Positions 1-6,996 of a stretch of DNA of 10,807 bases are shown one piece after another. The notes below the pieces were generated by a model. It was not told the origin of the DNA, did not search any database, and was given only the letters and a program-made list of their open reading frames with translations. Position numbers and translations under genes: made by a program. This stretch comes from Haplosporangium gracile (taxonomy: Eukaryota; Mortierellomycota; Mortierellomycetes; Mortierellales; Mortierellaceae), in contig JAAAUF010001173.1 in the NCBI GenBank assembly GCA_015499985.1, forward strand, positions 1 to 10,807, written 5' to 3'. The stretch's first letter is position 1; the number at the start of each line of letters is the position of its first letter.

Positions 1-355
1 CCAATCGAAGGCTAGTTACAGCAGCACAAGCCTTCCTGCCTTGGAAGACAAAATGGACGCATAGAAGAGAGCGACATTATCAACAAGGCAAGATCCGGAA
101 TTACCGCAAGTATGAAGCCAAGACCTGCTCTTTGCTAAGGGGCAAAAGCAGGACGCTTTCCGGGGCGTCAATGAACCAGTATCGGGAAAGGGGTGGTGGT
201 GAAAGAACCACAATATCGCAAATAGGTGGTGCGACCGTGGCAGCATTTAGGATGCAGTCTTTACAGGCCAACGAAGTATTCTGGGCGGAGATGGCAGTGA
301 TACTGACGGCGAGGACGAGGGTTATGGCAAATGCGATGGCTGTTGAGAAATGCAT
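1..355 (-). pseudogene. Frameshifted copy of the eight-cysteine secreted protein (copy 1, 3' end cut by window edge)
   Basis: The ATG at 353-355 opens a signal peptide (MHFSTAIAFAITLVLAVS..., about 24 residues) followed by CKDC and a third Cys, matching the intact paralogue at 757-1260. The frame then fails. Near 197-206, in a run of CCA/C triplets, the homology moves to another frame that reads SLTP, CFCPLA, W, HTC and GSC, aligned with SLTP, CLCPLA, W, RSC and GAC of the paralogue. Near 44-48 one base is missing and the homology returns to the first frame (KACAAV against KPCAAV), which stays open to the window edge. Read straight from the ATG, translation stops at 101-103. The two shifts cancel, so this is either a decayed gene or a gene with two sequence errors. 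Its upstream TATA-like position has also changed. The sense of the family is secure; whether the copy is dead is not. Confidence 0.72.
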
Positions 356-447
356 GTTGCTTTGTGAGTTGACTTAAGGAAGATGCGTGAGACGGTTTAG
401 ATGTAGCTGTTTCGGTTGTTATTGAAAAAAAAATGGACAAAATGTCT

Positions 448-525
448 CTCTTGTATCGATCTCAACCTCGACAAAAAGATGTCTCCTGTATTCCGTATCG
501 GCTTCGTTGCCTGGAGTTGAGGAAG
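448..525 (-). promoter_or_regulatory. Upstream block of copy 1, duplicated from (or with) that of copy 2; TATA box lost
   Basis: This stretch aligns with 1431-1507 upstream of copy 2, sharing AAAGATGTCTC, GCTTCGTTGCC and GGAGTTGA with scattered substitutions. At the place where copy 2 has GGTATAAAAG on the minus strand, copy 1 reads GATACAAGAG, so the TATA motif is broken. The block lies about 95 bp upstream of the copy 1 ATG, closer than in copy 2 (about 170 bp). Confidence 0.55.
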
Positions 526-733
526 GGAAAGGACGTAAAAGAGGAAGGGGGTGATTATTCAGAGAAGCCTGCCACTTTGAGATCAATGCGTTTTTTGTTT
601 GTTTTGTTTGTTGTTGTTTTTTCAAAGAAGCGACGAAAGTTGTACGGTGTGCCCAAATATCTTTCTTTCATATGGAAAAAAGAAATGGTTCGTTACGAGC
701 TAGCAATGGTTGAAAAAAACGATTAAATGGGTA

Positions 734-739
734 TTTATT
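734..739 (-). terminator. Poly(A) signal AATAAA for copy 2
   Basis: AATAAA on the minus strand begins 17 bases after the stop codon of the 757-1260 gene, a normal position for a eukaryotic polyadenylation signal. The motif is short, so the support is positional. Confidence 0.45.
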
Positions 740-756
740 CTGATGGTTGGTCTACA

Positions 757-1260
757 TCACAAGAAAAAAACAAAGATTGACGCGACGACGACAGCAGTGC
801 CAGCAAGGGCCTTGGAAGAGGCGTATCCCATGAGGGAGCCAGCTTCATTTGCGGGAGATGCACTAGTACCAAGAGTGACGCCTACCGGAGGCTGGGTAGG
901 GGTAGGGGTAGGTACAAAAGCAGCTACGGCGGCACACGGCTTGCTACCTTTGATGTTAGAATAGCCACCATAGATGAGGGTAGCATCAGCAGCAAAACAT
1001 GCACCAGGCTTGACACAGCTTCGAGTCCATGCATCGTTGTCGGCCAAAGGGCAAAGACAGGTCTGTTGTTCGGGCGTCAATGAGTTAGCAGCGGGAAGCG
1101 AGTCGATTATCATCTTGTAGTCGCATGTAGGTGATGCGATTATGGCAGCTTTTAAAAAGCAGACGTTGCAACTATTAGAAATCTCCTGCGCCGAGACGGT
1201 AGAGATGCTGACGGTAAGGGTGAGGCCCATGACGAATGCGATGATTGTTGAGAAATGCAT
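757..1260 (-). CDS. Secreted eight-cysteine protein with probable GPI anchor (CFEM-like layout), copy 2, intact
   Basis: This 167-residue protein is encoded in one uninterrupted exon. Residues 1-24 form a signal peptide (MHFSTIIAFVMGLTLTVS..., cleavage probably after SAQ). Cysteines lie at 31, 34, 46, 68, 70, 82, 88 and 109. The core CLCPLA-x4-W-x3-C-x5-C is shared with all four damaged paralogues. Residues 117-140 are rich in Pro, Thr and Ser, and residues 151-167 are a hydrophobic tail after small residues (GSLMGYASS), as in GPI-anchor signals. The protein would therefore be exported and held at the plasma membrane or cell wall. Eight cysteines in a small GPI-linked fungal protein recall CFEM proteins, some of which bind haem or act in adhesion, but the C-x2-C-x11-C spacing is not the CFEM signature and no ligand can be inferred. 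A TATA box lies about 170 bp upstream and AATAAA 17 bp downstream. It is the only copy with no lesion and is probably the functional one. Confidence 0.85.
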   Translation of the reverse strand: MHFSTIIAFVMGLTLTVSISTVSAQEISNSCNVCFLKAAIIASPTCDYKMIIDSLPAANSLTPEQQTCLCPLADNDAWTRSCVKPGACFAADATLIYGGYSNIKGSKPCAAVAAFVPTPTPTQPPVGVTLGTSASPANEAGSLMGYASSKALAGTAVVVASIFVFFL

Positions 1261-1431
1261 CTTGACTTGTGTGTTGACTTGAGGGCAATAGGTAAGTGAG
1301 TTGGAGCTGATGTTGTTTGTCGTGATCCTTGTTGCTTGTTGTTTTTTGCTGCTGCGGTTGTCCTTGTGGTTGTTGCTGTAGTTGAAGATGTTGTTGAGGA
1401 AAGAAAATAGAATTAAGCCGATGGGCGACCC

Positions 1432-1438
1432 TTTTATA
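1432..1438 (-). promoter_or_regulatory. TATA box upstream of copy 2
   Basis: The minus strand reads GGTATAAAAGGG here, about 172 bp upstream of the ATG at 1260. The sequence between it and the ATG is CAA/CAG-rich with AACAAC runs, typical of a fungal 5' leader. The leader ends in CAAGTCAACACACAAGTC, shared in part with copy 1. Confidence 0.6.
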
Positions 1439-2246
1439 CCAATTTCGACACTCGCAAAAGATGTCTCTCGTGCCGCGTATTCGCTTCGTTGCCAGGAGTT
1501 GAAGAAAGAGAGTGGCAGAGAAAGTAAGGGTCAATTTTACTGCCTTCAGAAAGGAAAATCAGATGCAATCTTGCTGGTGCGCATTGTAAAAAACATCCAA
1601 CAAGGAAACGGGATCAAAGGTTACCTATCATAGCCTTGAAGCACTGCCAGAGAGGCATTGTCCATTTTTTCTTGTAAAAGGAGACGAGAAAGACGGTGCG
1701 ATGTCTATTTTCGGCTCTTTTTTCGTGTCAAGAATGTCAGGGCACCTAAAAGGCTGAAAAAGGTAAGGGGAGGGGATCATTCAATGCAGCCGGCTATTGT
1801 GAGGAGGTCAATGCTTTCTTTTTTCCTTATTCTTTTTGCGATGAAATACTCAAATGACATGGCGAATACAGTATTGGTGGAGTGAAAGCTAAGGGGTTTT
1901 CTGCCATTTATTCTCCTATTTCACAACTTCGCTACCCCTTCCTTCCTTGTCTCGTGTGTCTCGAACAACACGGAATTTTCACTAATTTCTTCACACTCAC
2001 CACTGGCAAGCTAAAAAAAAATAGTGTGAAAAAGTGAGCGTGTTAACTCTCCCTTGCACTGCCTCCAGTTGGCTCAAGAGATCGTAGTCGGTATGAATTT
2101 TCTCTACTTCTTTGGGCTCAGACGCGCCAGAATGCGTATCAGAGTGTACCAGGTAATGTCTGAAATACATAGATTTCAAAAACTTATCAGCTGGTCATTT
2201 TCACATTGTCTCACCTCAATTTGCGAAGCATTCTAATTCTTTTTTT

Positions 2247-2252
2247 TTTATT
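2247..2252 (-). terminator. Poly(A) signal AATAAA for copy 3
   Basis: AATAAA followed by an A run on the minus strand, 29 bases after the copy 3 stop codon at 2282-2284. Confidence 0.4.
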
Positions 2253-2281
2253 CACAAAAACATGTATACGGAATGAAATGA

Positions 2282-2914
2282 CTAAAAGGAGAGAACAGCG
2301 AACGCGATCGTCACGGCAGTCGCAGCTCCAGCAACGATGTTGGAAGGAGCATCGAGCATAGGCACACCAGCATTGCCTGCGGGAAGTGAAGAGAACCCGT
2401 TCGTAGGAGCAGCAGGGTCGGTACTGGTCGAAGCTGAGGCCGTCGCAGATGCAGAGGCAGAGGTATCAGTTGGAGCTGAGCGATCTGTAGTGGTTGGGCG
2501 TCCAGTGAGACCTCCAGAAGAAGAGCGGTTTGAGGTGGTAGGCGCGGGAGCTGCGGCAATTGTAGGGTGTCCAGCCGGAATAACGGGAGCATCTACTAGG
2601 CGGCTACATGCTTCTTCGTTCAACCACCCAATATTTTCAAAGACATTGACAATATCGACGAAAGTGCAGACGTTACTCTTGAAACAGGAGTTCATCCAGG
2701 CTAATGGTCAACGGACAGGTGCAGGCTCTTACTGGAGGTGAGTCCAGGTTGACGGCGGGGATCAGTTGAACAATCTGCAGGCTACAGCTTGAACAAGGGC
2801 GGCATTGCCGATACATACGAGGCAGGCGGCGGCGGGGTTCTGGGCTGAGACTGTAACAGTGGATGTGGCGAGGATGAGGGCCAGGGTGGACGCGACGATG
2901 GTGGAAAAGTGCAT
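2282..2914 (-). pseudogene. Eight-cysteine GPI-type secreted protein, copy 3, with two cancelling frameshifts
   Basis: The ATG at 2912-2914 starts a clear signal peptide (MHFSTIVASTLALILATS...) and the conserved C-x2-C-x11-C at codons 31, 34 and 46. Five codons later the frame hits TGA at 2762-2764. Homology continues in a second frame (PAVN, then ACTCPL, equivalent to PAAN and TCLCPL). It then returns to the first frame at about 2700-2706, giving W-MNSC-FKSNV-C and a final Cys about 19 residues on. After that comes a long Ser/Thr/Ala/Pro-rich stretch and a hydrophobic GPI-type tail ending FAVLSF, in one open frame of 137 codons (2282-2695). Stalk and tail are well kept, so the lesions may be recent or be sequence errors. 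A gene finder could hide the out-of-frame part as an intron of about 85 bp ending CCATTAG, but that part encodes family-specific residues. The copy keeps a TATA box and poly(A) signal. Confidence 0.72.
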
Positions 2915-3046
2915 TTTTGATCTTGTTTTGTTCGTTGATTTGGATGGTTGGGTGGGAAGTCGTGTATTGTTTGCTGTTTGGTGCCGTTGCTGTTGCTTTT
3001 GGTCTTGATTGATGAGAAGAAAGAAAAAGAGAGCGAGAGAGAACTC

Positions 3047-3054
3047 TTTTTATA
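3047..3054 (-). promoter_or_regulatory. TATA box upstream of copy 3
   Basis: The minus strand reads TATAAAAA about 133 bp upstream of the copy 3 ATG at 2914. The spacing is comparable to the TATA box of copy 2, and the DNA between is a purine/CAA-rich leader. Confidence 0.55.
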
Positions 3055-3702
3055 ACGTGGTGCTGACCCCAGGATTCTAGTAACACCACCCTAGACGATC
3101 TGCCACAAGTATCTCTGCACGGCCTCAGCTCCTTGTTTTTTAACAACTGACAAGGCAAGAGGCGATGAAGTAGGTAGTGGGTGACCAGAGGAAGGATGAT
3201 GGTAACCGCTGGCACAGTCATTAGTGCTCGATCCCTTTCACATTCGTGTCTATTTTTTGAACAACCCTTCATTTCCTCTCACAGGCATAGCAATTCCCTA
3301 TATGTCAATTTTTATCGTGTGCGACAAAAAAAACAAGGAGATAGCGCACAGCCACCATTCGCGGCATTGACTTGGCGTTATTTTCACTACCAAAGAACTC
3401 CACTGCACTTGGGCCATGCCTTGCTTCCCTGTCATCAACATTTTCTTTGGTTTTTTTTTTAGCGTCAACACCAATTCTTACCGCTAACCTTTCTAGCCTC
3501 TGACAGGCTTGATCTATGACTTGCGATTTGACCATTATCTGCCACTCACTCCCCTTGGCAGTGTCTAATCATCGGCGAGTTCATATCAGACTGGACAATG
3601 CTAGATGTATGTCATCTCGAGGAAAGAACGCCTGAACTTAAACATTTGACGTAATCAAGACCAGCACGCGCCCAACAACAGAAAAAGGTTGGTTGTATGT
3701 TA
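3055..3702. other. Intergenic region between copies 3 and 4
   Basis: Apart from the upstream promoter DNA of copy 3 at the left, I see no gene. A 76-codon minus-strand frame (3305-3535) has an ATG and mixed composition but no family resemblance, signal peptide or splice context, and it runs through an A9 tract. No repeat or RNA gene is evident. Confidence 0.4.
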
Positions 3703-3708
3703 TTTATT
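3703..3708 (-). terminator. Possible poly(A) signal for copy 4
   Basis: AATAAA on the minus strand, 7 bases after the shifted-frame stop of copy 4 at 3716-3718. The position is plausible but the motif is short. Confidence 0.3.
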
Positions 3709-3715
3709 CTGTGCT

Positions 3716-4290
3716 TTAAAAAAAGTTGTAGCCTGGTTTGAGCATCTCTGATTCGCATACTCCAGGGCGGAGACAAGAATCCAGCCAATCCTCGGCAAGT
3801 GGGGACTCACAGCAGCAACGGATAGGTGCCAGACCGGCAGCTTCGGCGACTTTACTGCGTTCGTGACATGCCATATATTGGCGACACTGAGGTCGAAGAC
3901 ACAGATTTGACAGGCTTCCTTGTTGGCTGCCAGAGGTAATGTAGCATTGTGATCAGAATCGGATGCTTGAGTTGTTGAGGATATGATTGTTATGACGGCG
4001 GGTGCTGAGAAGATGTTTTGGGTTTTGAGTGTTTGAGGAGAGACATCGTTAGTTGCAGTGACGGGGGTGGATAAGGATATGAGTGCAAGAACTAGACCAA
4101 GGAGGATGATTAATTCTGAGGTGACGATGGAAGAGGAATATATGTTGCTTTTGTTGCTAAGAGTGGAGGAAAACAAAAGGGTGGTGAAGGTCAATAAAGA
4201 AGACAGGGCGTATGCTATTTGTATCAACAGCGTGATGGTGGCAAAGGTCGTTGTCAACTGAACAATGGCAAACCTTAACGCAAGCATAGA
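3716..4290 (-). pseudogene. Divergent, damaged copy 4 of the eight-cysteine family with an extra membrane N-terminus
   Basis: The C-terminal part is a clear family member: C-Q-I-C, a third Cys, C-C-C, ESPLAEDW, DSC, LRPGVC. The conserved CxC-x11-C-x5-C spacing is kept, but the eighth Cys and the GPI tail are missing and the frame stops at 3716-3718. Between the second and third Cys there are 32 bases instead of 33, so C1-C2 lie in one frame and C3-C7 in another. Upstream, codons at about 4141 (ATA TAT TCC TCT TCC ATC GTC) align with the paralogue start ATG CAC TTT TCC ACC ATC GTC, so the ancestral start appears to have become ATA. The frame is open further upstream to an in-frame ATG at 4288-4290, giving additional hydrophobic segments; a longer frame reaches 4347 but begins with GTG, not a eukaryotic start. 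About 40 extra residues separate the signal-like segment from C1. It is probably a pseudogene. Confidence 0.6.
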
Positions 4291-4379
4291 AGTAAAAAAC
4301 AGTAAAAGAGGGAAGTATATACTTTTTGTCGTTGATATGCTTTCCACGCCTGCGTTATTTCTACGTGGTATGTGTTAAA

Positions 4380-4786
4380 CTAATATAAGACAGCAACAGC
4401 TGTCATAACAATAAGGGAAAGACCAATAAGGACTGTAATCAAGTAGCGACCAAGCGGGCATCGGCTCCATTGGCTGCCACTGCAGAAAAAAGGGTCGTTC
4501 CACTGCCAGTCTTTGAATTTCTGAAAGGAGGGAATGTGTTCGTCACGGCGCTCAACATTGTAAAGCTGATTTTTGACATCCTCAGGCGTACAGCCGCCAG
4601 GCTGAATACATTTCTGGATCCAAGCTTCGGTGGTCCTTAGGAGACACAGGCACGATTGCTGTTTGGCTGTGCAAATTCTGTCGCAGTGTTGGGGTATCAC
4701 AGATGGACGAGAATGCAATTGCGTTAATGACGCAATCTGTTAAAGAAGAAGGCCAGAAAAGAAGTGCTAGCGATGAAAAAACGCAT
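4380..4786 (-). pseudogene. Remnant copy 5 of the eight-cysteine family, scattered over three frames
   Basis: The ATG at 4784-4786 gives a hydrophobic leader (MRFFIASTSFLAFFF) that stops at codon 21. The next frame encodes DCVINAIAFSSIC, like the C2-to-C3 segment of the intact copy with one residue fewer. The third frame, open from 4718 to the stop at 4380-4382, encodes KQQSCLCLL, then AW, QKC and IQPGGC, with exact CxC-x11-C-x5-C spacing, followed by a divergent part and a C-terminal membrane segment (YLITVLIGLSLIVMTAVAVLY). The first Cys is missing. The 112-codon frame has no ATG (it would begin with TTG), so it is not a gene by itself. TTCTTCTTTAACAG near 4733-4746 resembles a 3' splice site, but no matching upstream coding exon is visible. 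This is the most decayed copy. Confidence 0.55.
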
Positions 4787-5293
4787 GCTTTTGTTAATGA
4801 TATGTATGCATGTGTGCGAGACAGAGAGAAGGGAGGAGGAACGAAGGAAGAATTTGGTTTAAATAGAATATAGCTTGAGTAAAAGTGAAATGAAATGCCT
4901 AAAAAAACTGTGTAAATGGTGTCCTTTTATTTTTACTTTAACAAACGGGCCGTTGTTGGCATTTTTTTTCCTTCAGGCCTTTGTGTAAAAGCAAAAGCGT
5001 GGGCAGTGAGGCGCGGAGGGAAACGTGAGCGATGGAAGACTGATAAGGAAGGGGTTGCTAATCGTCTTGTGCACAATGTGACCTTTAACCTGAAGACGAG
5101 TAAAAAACATAGGCTTTTGGAGAGTGGGCATGAAATTGCTTTCCTCTCACACACACACTGCCCAAAAAATAATGTGCATTTTTCGCGCAGACAGAAGTCT
5201 TTTTTTATTGTTGTATGAAAGTAAAAATGCAACCGTTATCTGTTTGTACGTTTTCAAAAAATGAATGAGCAAGAACAGTCTGTTCCTAGTAGG

Positions 5294-5333
5294 TGGATGG
5301 TCGTCTTCCATGGATGGTCGTCTTCCATGGATG
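5294..5333. repeat. 17-bp tandem repeat, two full copies and a partial third
   Basis: The unit TGGATGGTCGTCTTCCA occurs at 5294-5310 and again without mismatch at 5311-5327, followed by TGGATG at 5328-5333. It lies in non-coding DNA and is probably replication slippage. Confidence 0.85.
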
Positions 5334-5581
5334 TTCCTGGGTAATAACTGTCCGAAAAAAATTGTTGGGTTCGAGTTTATGGTTCTGACATCTCTTGATA
5401 AATGGATGGTGATGAAGGACGAGAAGATAAAAAGAGGAGAGAAAAAAAATTAATAAAGTGCGAATCGACCAGGCGCAGTAGTCAAACAAAATCCGCCATC
5501 CTCTTTTTTGTTGCCACTTTTATTGCCACCAATCGCACCATGTGTGACAAAGTGGATGGTTGATTTGCTAAAATATGCTTC

Positions 5582-5587
5582 TTTATT
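5582..5587 (-). terminator. Possible poly(A) signal of the first Sel1 gene
   Basis: AATAAA on the minus strand, 16 bases after the stop at 5604-5606. Confidence 0.35.
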
Positions 5588-6249
5588 GATATCTTGACAC
5601 TGCTCAACTAAACACTCTGGCAAGCAAATCTTGCACGTCCGTAATGTTGCTGTCTTGTTGCTGCCCCAACTGCTCAAGTAGTCTCTCTCCATCATGGTGT
5701 CCTACATCAGCAGCCTCCTTATACCACTTCACCGCCGTGGCCTCGTCCTCCACCACGCGCAGACCGTACATATACATTACACCAGTCTTGAAATTCACAA
5801 GAACGTTCCCTTCGCCAGCAGCCTTACGATACCAATAAAATGCTTGGGAGTAATCGGTAGGTACGCCTTGTCCGCGTTGGTATAGAGCACCGAGGTTATA
5901 TTGAGCGTCCGCGTGTCCTTGTACGGCCCCCTTGAACAATCATTCCCACACCTGGAAATAGTTTTGAGGCAAGCCCAGGCCGTGGTAACATAAAAGTCCA
6001 ATGTTGTGTTGAGCGGCTAGATGTCCTTGGTTGGCTGCTTTAAGGAACCAATCCTTGGCTGCTGAGTAATCCTGTTGCACTCCACGACCGTCCTTACACA
6101 TCTCTCCAAGAACATTCTGAGCGACTTTATCTCCAAAGCTAGCGTTCACCATCGTCTCGGTAATATTTGAAGTGGGAATGGACGAATACTCTGGAGGGTC
6201 ATTTAGAAAGCGTTCGTCGCTGTTGCTGCTGCTGAGAGCTGGGCTTTGC

Positions 6250-6317
6250 CTGCAGTGGTGTTAGTTCTGTTGGAAAGGAGAACCGCGGTGCGAGATGATG
6301 GAGCCACGGTACCGTAC
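6250..6317 (-). other. Candidate second intron (68 bp) in Sel1 copy A
   Basis: The minus strand reads TG|GTACGG at the 5' end and AACTAACACCACTGCAG at the 3' end, giving a CTAAC branch-point match shortly before the AG. Removing it joins the LDVVVR-like frame to the SNSDERF frame in phase 2, exactly repairing the frame offset. The donor is weak and no such intron exists in Sel1 copy C, so an ordinary frameshift is an equal alternative. Confidence 0.35.
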
Positions 6318-6383
6318 CACCACTCTCTGACAACAACATCAAACGCTACACTGGGGACCGCAGCGATGCGAAGTGGGTCCAAA

Positions 6384-6477
6384 CTACAATATTAAAGTAA
6401 GTGAAGACGGTGTTAGATAATTTATCAACATTGAGCGGGTCAAACAACAACAACATATTAAATAGAATGGAGATTAC
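6384..6477 (-). other. Intron 1 of Sel1 copy A (94 bp)
   Basis: The donor AAAAA|GTAATC and acceptor ATTGTAG|TTTGG are at the same protein position and phase (2) as introns 7585-7699 and 9226-9333 in the neighbouring genes. The joined codon is AAT (N), followed by LDPLRI. Confidence 0.75.
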
Positions 6478-6802
6478 TTTTTGAGGCCAGAGCCTTTGAG
6501 AAATGGCAGGACAAATGGCCCTGATCGAACATGAATGACAACGTTGTAGAAAGCAGCTTTGGTGTCGTCTCAGAGGATTATATCTTTGCTGGAGAAAGAG
6601 TCAGGACGACAGGCAATATGGATAGTGTCTGAAGTGATAGAGGGTTGTCTGTTTTCCTTAACGCAGCGGACTGTGTGTACGTGAGAGTGAGTCTCCTGAA
6701 TCGTTATTACGTGTTCCTCGGTGAACGTCCGTCAGAGAAGAAGGAGGGTTGGGTCGAATGACAAAAAGTGAAAGGAAGGTGAATGACAAAAAGTGGAAGG
6801 GA

Positions 6803-6933
6803 AGGTGGGTGAAGAAAGTAAATGGCGAAGAAAGAGGAGAAAAAAAAAACAAAGAGTGACAGCATGGGCGCGCACCCATTCGACCCCGTGATTGATCGAA
6901 TATCAGTCACCAAACTCCTGCCAGGTACGATCA
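6803..6933 (-). promoter_or_regulatory. Conserved upstream block of Sel1 copy A
   Basis: This block aligns with 8013-8153 upstream of Sel1 copy B: GGTGGGTGAAGAAAGTA, TGGCGAAGA, then GGGCGCG, TTCGACCCCGTGATTG and CCAGGTACGATCA. It sits about 100-230 bp before the start-codon position. The CCAAT box of copy B reads TCAAT here. The two intergenic regions were duplicated together with the genes. Confidence 0.55.
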
Positions 6934-6996
6934 CTTCTTTCATTTCGCGAGGGTCATATATCTATCTTTATCTTGATTTTTGTCCTTCAGTATTCA

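Larger units (their letters stand above)
361..756. other. Intergenic region between copy 1 and copy 2
   Basis: It holds the 5' leader and promoter of copy 1 at its left, including the leader motif CAAGTCAACTCACAA shared with copy 2, and the 3' flank of copy 2 at its right. A second weaker similarity to the copy 2 upstream region is visible at about 545-602, against about 1771-1830 (shared TCAATGC followed by a T-rich run). Short reading frames here have no recognisable protein and lie in T-rich DNA. Confidence 0.5.
1261..2281. other. Long intergenic region upstream of copy 2
   Basis: It contains the CAA-rich leader (about 1261-1400), the TATA box and conserved block (1431-1507), about 260 bp with no counterpart upstream of copy 1 (about 1510-1770), and A/T-rich DNA before the 3' end of copy 3. 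Open frames here lack recognisable domains; the minus-strand frame over 1175-1534 is the leader read as Gln-rich peptide. I see no further gene. Confidence 0.5.
4787..5603. other. Gene-poor spacer between the two gene arrays
   Basis: A/T-rich DNA with homopolymer runs and no supported gene. A 100-codon plus-strand frame (4916-5218) has an ATG but a basic, aromatic composition without motif, signal peptide or homologue in the window, and it is overlapped by an antisense frame of similar size. The only structured element is the short tandem repeat at 5294-5333. Confidence 0.45.
5604..6707 (-). pseudogene. Sel1-repeat protein pseudogene (Sel1 copy A, about four repeats)
   Basis: Exon 1 (6478-6707) aligns with the exon 1 of the two neighbours (TIQETH..., RPDS-SSKDI, VLPFLKG). 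However, its start is ATA instead of ATG and the Trp codon of the LLWDD motif is TGA (IIL-stop-DD). Intron 1 is 6384-6477. Exon 2 begins LDPLRIAAVP and then needs a change of frame before the SNSDERF linker, through either an indel or a candidate 68-bp intron at 6250-6317. Four Sel1 units of 36 residues follow (GDKVAQNVLGEM..., GHLAAQHNIGLL..., GHADAQYNLGAL..., GNVLVNFKTGVM...). In the second unit a conserved Trp is TGA at 5940-5942 (QVWE-stop-LFKGA), with the frame intact on both sides. Sel1 repeats are helical TPR-like scaffolds for protein binding. With a lost start and two nonsense codons, full-length protein is not expected. Confidence 0.78.

Noticed and set aside
1175..1534. Minus-strand Gln-rich open frame of 119 codons
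   Set aside because: It is the CAA/CAG-rich 5' leader and promoter of copy 2 read as protein; it overlaps the start of the real gene in another frame and covers the TATA box.
2337..2741. Plus-strand open frame of 134 codons rich in Ala, Glu and Val
   Set aside because: It is the antisense of the Ser/Thr/Ala-rich stalk of copy 3; the minus strand has the family homology, signal peptide and GPI tail.
3305..3535. Minus-strand open frame of 76 codons with an ATG
   Set aside because: No motif, signal peptide or paralogue; contains an A9 tract; length is within what chance gives here.
4345..4347. Start of copy 4 at 4347
   Set aside because: The codon is GTG, not a normal eukaryotic start; the nearest in-frame ATG is at 4288-4290.
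4916..5218. Plus-strand open frame of 100 codons
   Set aside because: Basic and aromatic composition with no domain; an antisense frame of nearly the same span exists; no promoter or paralogue support.
5937..5942. Two separate Sel1 genes meeting at 5939/5940
   Set aside because: The frame is continuous and interrupted only by one TGA in place of a conserved Trp; the downstream frame would have to start with TTG.
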